Source: SZUA-430 sp044375275 (GTDB lineage Bacteria; Pseudomonadota; Alphaproteobacteria; Micropepsales; Micropepsaceae). From it: 57,895 nt of DNA. Positions 1 to 8,358 of the stretch are shown piece after piece. The notes below the pieces were generated by a model. It saw nothing but the letters and a program-made list of their open reading frames with translations, was not told the origin of the DNA and ran no database searches. A program made the translations under genes and the position numbers. Within the stretch, counting starts at the first letter, position 1. Every line of letters starts with the position of its first letter. The stretch is taken from positions 1 through 57,895 of the forward strand of contig JBILMZ010000002.1 in the NCBI GenBank assembly GCA_044375275.1, in the 5' to 3' direction.

Positions 1-1231
1 TCGCACGCACGATCTCCCACTGGCTGGGGCTCGTGTCCTGCGCCTCGTCGATCAGGATATGGTCGATGCCGCCATCAAGCTTGTAGAGCACCCAGTGGGC
101 GCCCGGGCTGCGGAACAGCGCGGCCGTCTTGTTGATCAGGTCGTCATAGTCGAGCGCCGCATGAAACTGCTTGAGCGACTCGTAGCTTTCAAAGATCGCC
201 TTGGCGAGCAGCAGCAGGTTGCCGGTATGCCGCGCGATGTGCAGCGCATTGCGCTTGCCGCGAACATCCGTGGCGAGCCTCGCGATGTTTTCGAGCGGTT
301 CGGCAATGTCTGGCGATGCCGTGTAAACCGCCTTTGTGGCCAGGGCCTTCTGCGGCGTACCGGAAGCGGTCATCAGGCATTCGAGCAACTCGAGCAGCGT
401 TTGCGGCCCCGGTGTCTGCACATAGGCCTCGAAACACTCGGCCTTCTCGATATCCTTCTTCGAACCTTGCCGGTAAGCCGCCGCAATGCGCCTGGCCAGC
501 ACCACCGGAACGGAAGCCATCGCCGCCTGAAGCAGGTCCTCTTCGCTCTTGCAGCCGCCAAGATTGAGCTTCGCACGCAGGGCCGCATCAATCCCCTGGC
601 GACCATGCGCCGTGAGGAACGGCATAACCCAGCTGCGCGCACTGATGGTGTCGCGCAAGAGCTCATCAAGGCGCGTGTCGCCGGCAAAGGCGGTCAGCTC
701 CGTGACAGCCCGCAACAACTCTGCATCGCCCGCAATCCCGTCACGCAACACGCGGTCGCGCGCCGAAGCCAGGAGCTCATCCGTCGCCTGCTCGTCGAGG
801 ACCGAGAACTGCGGCGCAACACCGGACTCCAGCGGAAAGCGCTTCAGCAGGCCTTCGCAGAACGCGTGAATGGTCTGGATGCGCAAGCCCCCGGGAGACT
901 CAAGCGCCTCCGCGAACAGCCGCCGCGCCTGTCCCACAACACGATCATCCGGAGCCTGCCCGCTCAGCTCGTACAGCTTGAGCTGCAGCGTCTCGTCAGG
1001 CATCAGCGCCCAGTCGCCAAGCTGCTTGAACAACCGCTCGGACATTTCAGCCGCGGCCGCCTTCGTGAAGGTAAGGCAGAGCAAGCGGTCCGGCGAACTG
1101 CCGCTCAGCAGCAGCCGCGCAATCCGGTTGACGAGCACATGCGTCTTGCCGGAGCCCGCATTCGCCGTGACCCACGCTGACAGCACGGGGTTCGTCGCTT
1201 CAAGCTGCTTCCTGCTCGCGTCGGAGGTCAC
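1..1231 (-). CDS. addA: AddA helicase-nuclease subunit, N-terminal part (cut by window edge)
   Basis: This is the 5' part, about 410 codons, of the UvrD-like helicase subunit of the AddAB double-strand-break repair complex, which processes broken ends for RecA. The translation has a Walker A motif (ANAGSGKT, about residues 23-30) and, close to the window edge, the helicase motif II DEAQDTS. I chose the GTG at 1231-1229 because it overlaps the addB stop as GTGA, which indicates translational coupling, and because Walker A follows at the usual distance. The polymerase-like helicase core and the C-terminal nuclease lie beyond position 1. The frame is open to the edge, so nothing suggests a broken gene. 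Confidence 0.93.
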   Translation of the reverse strand, partial: MTSDASRKQLEATNPVLSAWVTANAGSGKTHVLVNRIARLLLSGSSPDRLLCLTFTKAAAAEMSERLFKQLGDWALMPDETLQLKLYELSGQAPDDRVVGQARRLFAEALESPGGLRIQTIHAFCEGLLKRFPLESGVAPQFSVLDEQATDELLASARDRVLRDGIAGDAELLRAVTELTAFAGDTRLDELLRDTISARSWVMPFLTAHGRQGIDAALRAKLNLGGCKSEEDLLQAAMASVPVVLARRIAAAYRQGSKKDIEKAECFEAYVQTPGPQTLLELLECLMTASGTPQKALATKAVYTASPDIAEPLENIARLATDVRGKRNALHIARHTGNLLLLAKAIFESYESLKQFHAALDYDDLINKTAALFRSPGAHWVLYKLDGGIDHILIDEAQDTSPSQWEIVRA

Positions 1232-4230
1232 TCGCCACCTCCCGAGGACCATTCCTTCACGCGGGCCAGATGATCGTAGTCACCCGGCGAATCCAGGAAG
1301 AGCACGTGCGGCTTCGACAGGTAAGGCTGATCGGGATTGTCGAACGACGCAACGAACGCCTTGAAGCGAGCGAGAGACTCGTGAACGACATCCTCCAGCG
1401 CTTCGTCCTTGAACCTGACCTGCACTTCCTTGCCGCCTTCCTCAGCGCCGGTGAGCTTCACATAGACAAGCTCGTCGACATGTTCGGCCGTGATCCCGGG
1501 GAACCCGCCAGCCAGCACAATTGCCGCCTCCAGCGTCATCTGCGGACTGAAACCGCGCCGGATCTGGTCCATGCTCGGCGACTGTCCCGTCTTGTAGTCA
1601 ATGATCGCGACACGGTGACCGGGCTTCACGTCAAGCCGGTCCGCCTTGGCCGACAGCTTGAAAGGCCCGCCGGGCGCATCAAACAAAATGCTGCCAGTGA
1701 TCTCCGCTTCCACGCGCTCGATCGTCTCGCGCCGCTTGCGCTCCCAGTCGACATACCAGCGGATCGACCGCTCGAAACGCGGCCACCAGACGGATTGAAC
1801 GATCGGCAGTTCAAGCATCGTGCCGAAGGCTTCCCGTCCAAGCTTCAGCAATTCCGCCACCGCATGCGCATCGTCGGGCATCGAATTTGGATGGGCCCTG
1901 GCGAAAAGCTCCATCGCCTTGTGGATCGCCGACCCGCGATCAGCCGCACCCGGCGCCTCATCAATCGGCTCGAGCGGCTTCAGCCGGAGAATGCGCTTGG
2001 CATAGATCGCATAAGGATCCCGCACCCATCTTTCGACATCTGTGACGAAGAGGCCGCGCGGTCGCGCCGCCAGCGGCGGACAGGGCTTGGGCGCATCGAC
2101 GGGTTTTGGAATCACCTGTGGGCGGTCAAGCTGCCGCGCAATGTCGGTCAGGCGGCCATCGAAAAAGCGATCATGCAGCCCCGCCCCGTCGATCAGCGTG
2201 GTCAGGCGCGTCAGCCAGCGCGACGGCGTCGTCGGCGAGCCGCCCTCCTTCAGCGATCGCGACAGGATGACCTGCGGTGACGCCGCTGCCTGCGCGAAGT
2301 CATGGGCCGACAGTCCGATCCGCCGTTCAGGCTGGCTGATGTCGAGCTCGCGCCGCATCGGCCTGTTCAGCCACGGCCCCGGATCTGTTGCAGGCGGCCA
2401 CTTGCCTTCATTGAGCCCACCCAGGATCATCAGGTCGCTCTGCTGCAGGCGCGCCTCGAGTGGTCCGAGGATCGCCAGACGCGGATGAATGCCACCACGT
2501 GGGCGCACCGCAACCGCCTCCATCATCTCGCGGATGAACGCCGCATAGTCATGCCCGTCCATCGCAAGGCCCAGCCCTTGGGCAGCCTCAAGCGCACTCT
2601 CGAACAATTTGAACGCCGCTTCACCGGCATCACCCTGCCAGGCACGTATCTCGGCGCCTTCCGCATCCGAGCTGACAAGCTCGGCCGCCTGCCGGTGCAA
2701 CTCCAGCAATTCCGCAAGCGGCACTTCCGTCGAACGGTCCGCACGACCAAACGCACCAAACGCAAGATCAAGCTTCTCGATCAGGCCATACGCCGCCGTG
2801 CCGGGCGTGGCCTTGCGTCGTAGCCCCAGGATCCCCGCAGGCGGTCGAACGCCGCGCAGAACCTGCTCTTCAAGATCAAGGGTAAGGCCTCTCACCGTCT
2901 CGCGCCGGTCAGCGCTGAGGCAGCACAGCGGATGCTTCAGCAGCGCCAGCAACGTGACGGGCGCGAATTCTTCAGCAACAGCATCTGCCATCAGGCACAA
3001 GAGCCGGCCTGGTTCCGTGTGGGACAAGGGCGTACCAGCAGAATCATCGATCGCGATGTTCCAGCGCTTGAGCTCCGACGCCACCCGCCGCGCGAGGTTG
3101 CGATCAGGCGTGACAAGCGCCGCCGTCTTGCCCGGCGTCTCAACCGCCTCGCGCAAGGCGCAGGCAATGGACAGCGCTTCTTCCGCCGGAGAGCGCGCCA
3201 CGATGCATGAGAACCCCTCAAGCCCGCGCGCAACATCTTCCTTGTGATCACCAACATAGGTCTGCCACGCCGCCGTCGTGGCTGCCGGTCGCATCGATTC
3301 AGCAATGAGGCGCACCCGGGGCTCGCGCACGGGCGCACCGGCCCATGTCTCCACGTCAGCGCGCTTCATCTCGAACTTGCGCAGGAGCTGCGCCATGCCG
3401 TGCTGCGGATGACTGGGCCCCATGGCCTCCCACGACGCATCATCGAGCGTAAGGTCGAGGCCCGGCAGGACAACGGCGCCATTCGGCATCTGTGCGATGG
3501 TATGCAGCACTTCGGCCGTTGCGGGGACACTGCCCGTCGAACCGGCGGCGATCACCGGATGATGCGGCGGCGCATCACGCCAGAGCCGCGCCGCCTGTCG
3601 CAAGGCAGCGTCACGATGGACAGCCGGATCCGAAGCCTTCTCGTCCGCAAGGATCGCGGGCCAGTGCGTTCCCAGGATGTCGAGAAAGGCCAGCGTCTGC
3701 TCCCAGTGCTTCGCGAGCTCAAGCGGCACGAGGTCCCTGAGGCGGTCCCACGCAAGCCCTTCCGACGCAGCAAGATCAAGCACGCGCGCCAGCTCCCGCG
3801 CGAGCTGCAGCGCAATGGAGGGCCGGTCAGTCCCGAGCGCCCGCGCGTCACCCGGCTGCTGGTCGGACCAGCGCTGGATCAGTGTGAAGAGCAGCAACTC
3901 GCGACGAAGCGGCGAGATGGGCGGTGGAAGTTCGGGCATCGGCACCGTGTCGACAAGCTGCCCGTCCTGTTCGGCATGCTCGACCGCCGCTTCCTCATCG
4001 TCAAAGTCACCCAGCGCGATGATGCGTGGCAGCACGGCAATGCCGCCCGCAGCCGATCGCTCGAACGCCTCCTTCAGCGTGCGGATCGCACGACGGGTCG
4101 GCACGAGAACCCACGCTTCGCTGAGTTCAAACGGATTTTCTGGCGAGCCATGGCGCGCAATGATGCCCCGCACGAGCTCATCCGCGAACGAAGCTCCGGC
4201 CGGGATCGTGAAGAGATTGACCCGGCTCAT
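1228..4230 (-). CDS. addB: AddB subunit of AddAB helicase-nuclease
   Basis: This is a protein of 1000 residues, the usual size for alphaproteobacterial AddB, the partner of AddA in end resection. The N-terminus (MSRVNLFTIPAG) matches the family start. The C-terminal RecB-type nuclease domain carries the core IDYKTG at about residues 875-885, where D and K belong to the PD-(D/E)XK active site. An upstream in-frame extension to 4533 was rejected because it is arginine-rich and overlaps murU antisense-like sequence. The gene lies 16 bp downstream of murU and overlaps addA, so it is probably part of the tsaE-amgK-murU-addB-addA transcription unit. Confidence 0.93.
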   Translation of the reverse strand: MSRVNLFTIPAGASFADELVRGIIARHGSPENPFELSEAWVLVPTRRAIRTLKEAFERSAAGGIAVLPRIIALGDFDDEEAAVEHAEQDGQLVDTVPMPELPPPISPLRRELLLFTLIQRWSDQQPGDARALGTDRPSIALQLARELARVLDLAASEGLAWDRLRDLVPLELAKHWEQTLAFLDILGTHWPAILADEKASDPAVHRDAALRQAARLWRDAPPHHPVIAAGSTGSVPATAEVLHTIAQMPNGAVVLPGLDLTLDDASWEAMGPSHPQHGMAQLLRKFEMKRADVETWAGAPVREPRVRLIAESMRPAATTAAWQTYVGDHKEDVARGLEGFSCIVARSPAEEALSIACALREAVETPGKTAALVTPDRNLARRVASELKRWNIAIDDSAGTPLSHTEPGRLLCLMADAVAEEFAPVTLLALLKHPLCCLSADRRETVRGLTLDLEEQVLRGVRPPAGILGLRRKATPGTAAYGLIEKLDLAFGAFGRADRSTEVPLAELLELHRQAAELVSSDAEGAEIRAWQGDAGEAAFKLFESALEAAQGLGLAMDGHDYAAFIREMMEAVAVRPRGGIHPRLAILGPLEARLQQSDLMILGGLNEGKWPPATDPGPWLNRPMRRELDISQPERRIGLSAHDFAQAAASPQVILSRSLKEGGSPTTPSRWLTRLTTLIDGAGLHDRFFDGRLTDIARQLDRPQVIPKPVDAPKPCPPLAARPRGLFVTDVERWVRDPYAIYAKRILRLKPLEPIDEAPGAADRGSAIHKAMELFARAHPNSMPDDAHAVAELLKLGREAFGTMLELPIVQSVWWPRFERSIRWYVDWERKRRETIERVEAEITGSILFDAPGGPFKLSAKADRLDVKPGHRVAIIDYKTGQSPSMDQIRRGFSPQMTLEAAIVLAGGFPGITAEHVDELVYVKLTGAEEGGKEVQVRFKDEALEDVVHESLARFKAFVASFDNPDQPYLSKPHVLFLDSPGDYDHLARVKEWSSGGGE

Positions 4231-4246
4231 CTTGTCCAGCCCCCGT

Positions 4247-4978
4247 TCAGGGCGCCGCACGCCGGAAAGCCAGCAGCTCTTCCGCCTCGTCCCGCGCTTC
4301 GGGCGTCCCGATATGCATCCACTTGCCGTCCAGCCGGATCCCGAACAGCTTGTTCTCCTCGATGGCAATGTCCCACAGGCGGTTCGTCGAGAACACGTCT
4401 GCCGACGGGCTGCGCGCGACAAGGCGCGGATGGATGATCTGCACGCCCGGCCACGCAAAGGGCGCAACACGCGGCGCTTGCCGCCGCGCGAGCATGCCGT
4501 TCGCATCCATCGTGAAATCACCGCTGCCATCATATCCGAGCGAACTGTGGGCCGCAGCCAGCAGCATCAGGCAGTCCATCTCGCTGTCATTCCAGCGCTG
4601 CACCATGCGCTCGAGGTTTGCCCCCCAGCTTTCGAGCCAGATCGAGTCGCTGTTATGCGTGAAGAAGGGCTCGCCCTTGAAAAGAGGCAGCGCCCGCTTG
4701 AGCGCCCCACCCGTGTCGAGGATCCTGTCACGCTCGTCCTGGATGATGATCTCGACATCGCGTCGCGACTTGAGATGCTCGATCACCATCTCGCCCTTGT
4801 AGTGCACGTTGACCACGATCGTCTTCACGCCCACGCCGCGCAGCCGGTCGATCGCATGGTCGAGGAGCGTCTTCCCACCGACAGTGACGAGCGGCTTCGG
4901 ACGGTCATTCGTCAGCGGCCGCATGCGCATGCCGAGCCCTGCCGCCATTATCATTCCACGCGTGGGTCTGAACGTCAT
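4247..4978 (-). CDS. murU: MurU-type nucleotidyltransferase (MurNAc-1-phosphate uridylyltransferase)
   Basis: This 243-residue sugar-nucleotide transferase has the signature AAGLGMRMRPLT followed by DRPKPL at residues 12-30 and an NSDS metal-site segment near residue 110. The short length (no C-terminal hexapeptide repeat) and its position directly after amgK fit MurU. In the known anabolic recycling route AmgK makes MurNAc-1-phosphate and MurU makes UDP-MurNAc, bypassing de novo synthesis and its fosfomycin-sensitive step. The start is 7 bp after the amgK stop. A more general NDP-sugar pyrophosphorylase is the alternative, but the pairing with amgK favours MurU. Confidence 0.85.
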   Translation of the reverse strand: MTFRPTRGMIMAAGLGMRMRPLTNDRPKPLVTVGGKTLLDHAIDRLRGVGVKTIVVNVHYKGEMVIEHLKSRRDVEIIIQDERDRILDTGGALKRALPLFKGEPFFTHNSDSIWLESWGANLERMVQRWNDSEMDCLMLLAAAHSSLGYDGSGDFTMDANGMLARRQAPRVAPFAWPGVQIIHPRLVARSPSADVFSTNRLWDIAIEENKLFGIRLDGKWMHIGTPEARDEAEELLAFRRAAP

Positions 4979-4985
4979 GGCTGGA

Positions 4986-6104
4986 TCAATTCCCTAGGGT
5001 ACCGCGATAAGTCTCAGGTATGTGCCGCGCGAACCAGCCACGCAGCCCGGCAAGCGCCGGATGGCTGAGGTCACGCTCAAGATAGCGCCACATGCGTGGC
5101 AGGTATTGCGTATAGCGGGGCTTTCCATCCCGCTTCCACAGGCGGGCGAAAATACCCACGATCTTGGTATTGCGCTGCGCCGCGAGAAGGGCCGCCGCAA
5201 AGCGGAACCCTTCCTCGTCAAAGGCTGCCGAATCCGCCCGGCGCCGGGCGACATATCGATCCGTCATCGCCTGCGCGAGCGCAGGGCTGACTTCACGGCG
5301 CGCGTCCTCGGTCAGCGAGATCAGGTCATAGGCCGGCGATCCGGCCAGGGCATCCTGGAAGTCGAGCAGCCCTGCCCGCTTCACGCCATCCCGCTCGGGC
5401 AGCCACATCACATTCTCGGCGTGATAGTCCCGCAGGATGATCACCGGCGCGCTGACCTTGAACTGCTGCAGCGCCGACGCCCAGGCTGCCGAGAACTCGG
5501 CCTCCGCATCCGCGGACAAGCGATTGCCGGTTGCTGCCGGACAAAACCACTCCGTGAGCAGCTTAACTTCCGCGAGCATCGCCAGGTTGTCGTAGGCAAG
5601 CAGCCGCTTGCTGCTATCACCGGGAACAGGAAGCGCCACGGGCGCGGGCGTCCTGTGAAGCAGTGCCAGCGCATCCACTGCCGCTTCGTAGAATGGAAGT
5701 TCCGGCGCACCGGCGCTGATCAGGTCGGCCATGCGCCCGTCACCATAATCCTCGATCAGCAGGAACCCCTGCTCATAGTCATGCGCGACGATCTCCGGCG
5801 CGCTCAGGCCATTGTCACGCAGGAAAGCGCTGACGGCGGCAAACGGCCGGCAATCAGGTCCCGCCAGGCGCGCCATCGCATTGTAGCCAAGCGCCACGCG
5901 TTCCGCGTCCGTTGCATCAGGGGGACACGATGCCGTCTCGGCCCCGCGCGGCTGGTCCATCAGCATCAGTGAAGCGCCACCGCGCGACACCCTGAAATAG
6001 CGTCGCGAGGACGCATCGCCCGGCAGCGCTTCCACCTGCGCATCCGCCCAGCCGGCTTGCTGCAGCAGGCGGCGCGCCTGCGCCTCGCGCGCCGAGGCGC
6101 TCAT
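4986..6104 (-). CDS. amgK: AmgK-type anomeric MurNAc/GlcNAc kinase (APH-fold phosphotransferase)
   Basis: This 372-residue protein has the aminoglycoside-phosphotransferase fold. It shows a nucleotide-binding N-lobe (GDASSRRYFRV, residues 29-39), the catalytic loop RDYHAEN (225-231) and the metal-binding LLDFQDA (246-252). AmgK phosphorylates the anomeric carbon of MurNAc and GlcNAc freed by peptidoglycan turnover. Its ATG overlaps the tsaE stop as ATGA and murU follows at once, so the two recycling enzymes are made together. Older annotations often call this family simply phosphotransferase, and substrate identity here rests on the murU neighbour. Confidence 0.85.
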   Translation of the reverse strand: MSASAREAQARRLLQQAGWADAQVEALPGDASSRRYFRVSRGGASLMLMDQPRGAETASCPPDATDAERVALGYNAMARLAGPDCRPFAAVSAFLRDNGLSAPEIVAHDYEQGFLLIEDYGDGRMADLISAGAPELPFYEAAVDALALLHRTPAPVALPVPGDSSKRLLAYDNLAMLAEVKLLTEWFCPAATGNRLSADAEAEFSAAWASALQQFKVSAPVIILRDYHAENVMWLPERDGVKRAGLLDFQDALAGSPAYDLISLTEDARREVSPALAQAMTDRYVARRRADSAAFDEEGFRFAAALLAAQRNTKIVGIFARLWKRDGKPRYTQYLPRMWRYLERDLSHPALAGLRGWFARHIPETYRGTLGN

Positions 6105-6589
6105 CGGATGGCACCGCGTCGCCTGAGATTGCGGATCCGTTCAGCCCAGTGTCCGCGTCCAATCAGCTTCGTGCGCCGGTCTTCCGCGCCATCGTCCACC
6201 TCAAGGATGATGTCGAGCCTGTCGGCCGGCATCTGAGTCCCCATGCGATCGGGCCATTCCACCAGGAGGGCCCCTGCGTCCAGCGCCTCGTCAAAGCCAA
6301 GCTCGGCAATCTCGCGCTGCGCCTTGATCCGGTAGAGATCCGCATGTGCGATCCGGAACGACGGCGCGTCATAGGATTGCACGAGCGTGAATGTCGGGCT
6401 TGGAACTTCCTCACCCGGCACCAGCGTCTGCACGAGGCAACGTGCAAGTGTTGTCTTGCCGGCGCCAAGCGCGCCTGCAAGGGCAATGAAATCGCCGCGC
6501 CGGAGCTCACCGGCAAGGGCGCGCGCGAGCGCTTCCGTATCCCGCATGTCATTGAGGGTCAGTTGCAGCATGTAGCTGTCGGAGGTCAT
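6101..6589 (-). CDS. tsaE: TsaE, ATPase of the tRNA t6A37 threonylcarbamoyl complex
   Basis: This is a 162-residue P-loop ATPase that assists the TsaB-TsaD complex in making t6A at tRNA position 37. It shows Walker A GALGAGKTT followed by the family hallmark SPTFTLVQSY and the segment HADLYRI. I used the ATG at 6589 (MTSDSYMLQL). An upstream ATG at 6643 would add 18 atypical residues. The gene heads the minus-strand cluster and overlaps amgK by four bases. Confidence 0.93.
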   Translation of the reverse strand: MTSDSYMLQLTLNDMRDTEALARALAGELRRGDFIALAGALGAGKTTLARCLVQTLVPGEEVPSPTFTLVQSYDAPSFRIAHADLYRIKAQREIAELGFDEALDAGALLVEWPDRMGTQMPADRLDIILEVDDGAEDRRTKLIGRGHWAERIRNLRRRGAIR

Positions 6590-6744
6590 GTGCACCCTGT
6601 CGTTAACCGGCACCTTAGTACCCGGACGCAATGCGCGGTTCAATGCCGAAGGAATCCCACTGAATCAAAGACTTGGCGAGGTTGATTGCCGGGCACACTC
6701 CATGCTAACGCACAGGCTAGGGAGCCCCTCTTTCGAGGTCAGGA

Positions 6745-7959
6745 ATGAGCGATTCGGTCGTAGTCATCGGTGCCGGACAGGCCGCATCGCAACTCGTTGC
6801 CTCCCTGCGAACGGAAGGGTTCACGGGCGCCATCACCATGATCGGCGACGAAAAGCACCTGCCCTACCAGCGCCCGCCGCTGTCCAAGGCCTATCTCAAG
6901 GGCGAAATCGCGGCGGACCGGCTCTTCATAAAACCGGGAGAATTCTACGGCGAAGCGAAATGCACGCTGCACCTCGGCCGGTCGGCAACCGCCGTCGACC
7001 GCAAGGCGCGTCAGGTAACGCTGGATAACGGTACGCGCATTCCCTACACGAAACTCGTCTTCGCAACCGGATCGCGTGTCAGGAAACTGCCCATCCCCGG
7101 CGCCGACCTGCCCGGATGCTACTACCTGCGCGGCATTGATGACGTCGATCTCATCCGCCCCCGCATGACGCAAGGCGCACGCTTAGCCATCATCGGCGCC
7201 GGTTACATCGGTCTTGAAGTCGCCGCCGTTGCCGTCAAGCGCGGCCTGAAGGTCTCGGTCATCGAGGCCATGCCACGCGTGCTCGCGCGCGCCGCCTCGC
7301 CTCAGATTTCCGCCTTCTTCGAGGACGAGCACCGCAAGGCCGGCGTCGACCTGCGCTGCTACGTCCGCACGGAATCCATCGCGCAGACCGGCGACATGCT
7401 GGCCGTCAGCACCTCGTCGGGGATCATCCCGGCCGATTTCATCCTCGTCGGCGTGGGCATCCTGCCCAATGTCGAACTCGCCAGGGACGCCGGCCTGGAA
7501 ATCGACAACGGCATTGTCGTGAACCAGTTCGCCCAGACGGAAGACCCGGACGTCTTCGCCCTTGGAGATTGCGCCAACCTCCCGAACAGCTATGCGCAGA
7601 ACGGACGGGTACGGCTGGAGTCGGTCCAGAATGCGATCGACCAGGCCAAGCACGCCGCCCTCGCCATCGTCGGCAAGTCCAAGCCCTACGACGAGGTGCC
7701 CTGGTTCTGGTCCGACCAGTTTGACCTGAAATTGCAGATCGCGGGCCTGTCCACGCCGGCCGACCAGATCGTGCTGCGGGGCGACCCGGCAAGCCGGAGT
7801 TTCGCGGCCTTCCACCTGCAGGACGGTACCGTCACGGCCGTTGAAGCGGTAAATGCCGCCCCGGAATACATGATGGGCCGCCGCATCATCGCAGCGCGCG
7901 CACGCGTCGCGCCAGAACGGCTTGCAGACAAGGCCGTACCTATGAAAGACATGCTTTGA
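6745..7959 (+). CDS. FAD-dependent ferredoxin reductase (rhodocoxin/putidaredoxin reductase type)
   Basis: This 404-residue flavoprotein contains an N-terminal FAD dinucleotide fold (VVIGAGQAAS, about residues 6-15), a second Rossmann motif for NAD(P)H (IIGAGYIGLE, about 148-157) and the FAD-closing ALGDCAN (about 271-277). The C-terminal domain is of the oxidoreductase type that supplies electrons to [2Fe-2S] ferredoxins for P450s or dioxygenases. The ferredoxin gene follows 23 bp downstream, so the pair is likely a self-contained NAD(P)H-to-ferredoxin chain. No oxygenase lies in this window, so the final electron acceptor is unknown. Confidence 0.88.
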   Translation: MSDSVVVIGAGQAASQLVASLRTEGFTGAITMIGDEKHLPYQRPPLSKAYLKGEIAADRLFIKPGEFYGEAKCTLHLGRSATAVDRKARQVTLDNGTRIPYTKLVFATGSRVRKLPIPGADLPGCYYLRGIDDVDLIRPRMTQGARLAIIGAGYIGLEVAAVAVKRGLKVSVIEAMPRVLARAASPQISAFFEDEHRKAGVDLRCYVRTESIAQTGDMLAVSTSSGIIPADFILVGVGILPNVELARDAGLEIDNGIVVNQFAQTEDPDVFALGDCANLPNSYAQNGRVRLESVQNAIDQAKHAALAIVGKSKPYDEVPWFWSDQFDLKLQIAGLSTPADQIVLRGDPASRSFAAFHLQDGTVTAVEAVNAAPEYMMGRRIIAARARVAPERLADKAVPMKDML

Positions 7960-7982
7960 ACCTTTTTTGACCGGGATTTCCA

Positions 7983-8303
7983 ATGGCCAAGATCAAGTAC
8001 ATCGAGCACAGCGGCAAAGAGCACGTCGTCGACGTAAAGTCCGGCATGACCGTCATGGAAGGCGCCGTAAAGAACATGATCCCTGGCATTGACGCAGACT
8101 GCGGCGGCGCCTGCGCCTGCGCGACGTGCCATGTCTACGTTGAAGCCCAGTGGCTGCCGAAGATCGAGCCGATGCTGGAAATGGAAAAGACCATGCTCGA
8201 CTTCGCCGAAGGCGTTGAACCGAACAGCCGCCTCTCCTGCCAGATCAAGGTCTCGGATGCGCTCGACGGCATGGCCGTTCGCATGCCAAAAAGCCAGCAC
8301 TGA
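7983..8303 (+). CDS. [2Fe-2S] ferredoxin, adrenodoxin/putidaredoxin type
   Basis: This 106-residue ferredoxin has ligand cysteines at C40, C46, C49 and C86. That is the CX5CX2C...C pattern of vertebrate-type ferredoxins, with an extra cysteine at C44. It is expected to carry single electrons from the adjacent reductase to a P450 or to Fe-S cluster or haem biosynthesis enzymes. The start ATG follows the reductase closely, consistent with one transcript. The gene converges on divL. Confidence 0.92.
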   Translation: MAKIKYIEHSGKEHVVDVKSGMTVMEGAVKNMIPGIDADCGGACACATCHVYVEAQWLPKIEPMLEMEKTMLDFAEGVEPNSRLSCQIKVSDALDGMAVRMPKSQH

Positions 8304-8329
8304 ACAGCCTGGCCTGAAACCCTAAGTCC

Positions 8330-8355
8330 AGCGGACGCGTCTCTGCGCGTCCGCT
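8330..8355. terminator. Hairpin between convergent ferredoxin and divL genes
   Basis: A perfect 10-bp stem (AGCGGACGCG / CGCGTCCGCT) with a 6-nt loop lies in the 55-bp gap between two convergent genes. It has no clear T-run on either side, so termination is plausible only from position and stem strength. Confidence 0.45.
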
Positions 8356-8358
8356 TGC

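Noticed and set aside
1228..4533. addB starting at 4533
   Set aside because: The extra 101 residues are Arg/Cys/Ser-rich and overlap murU; the family N-terminus begins at 4230.
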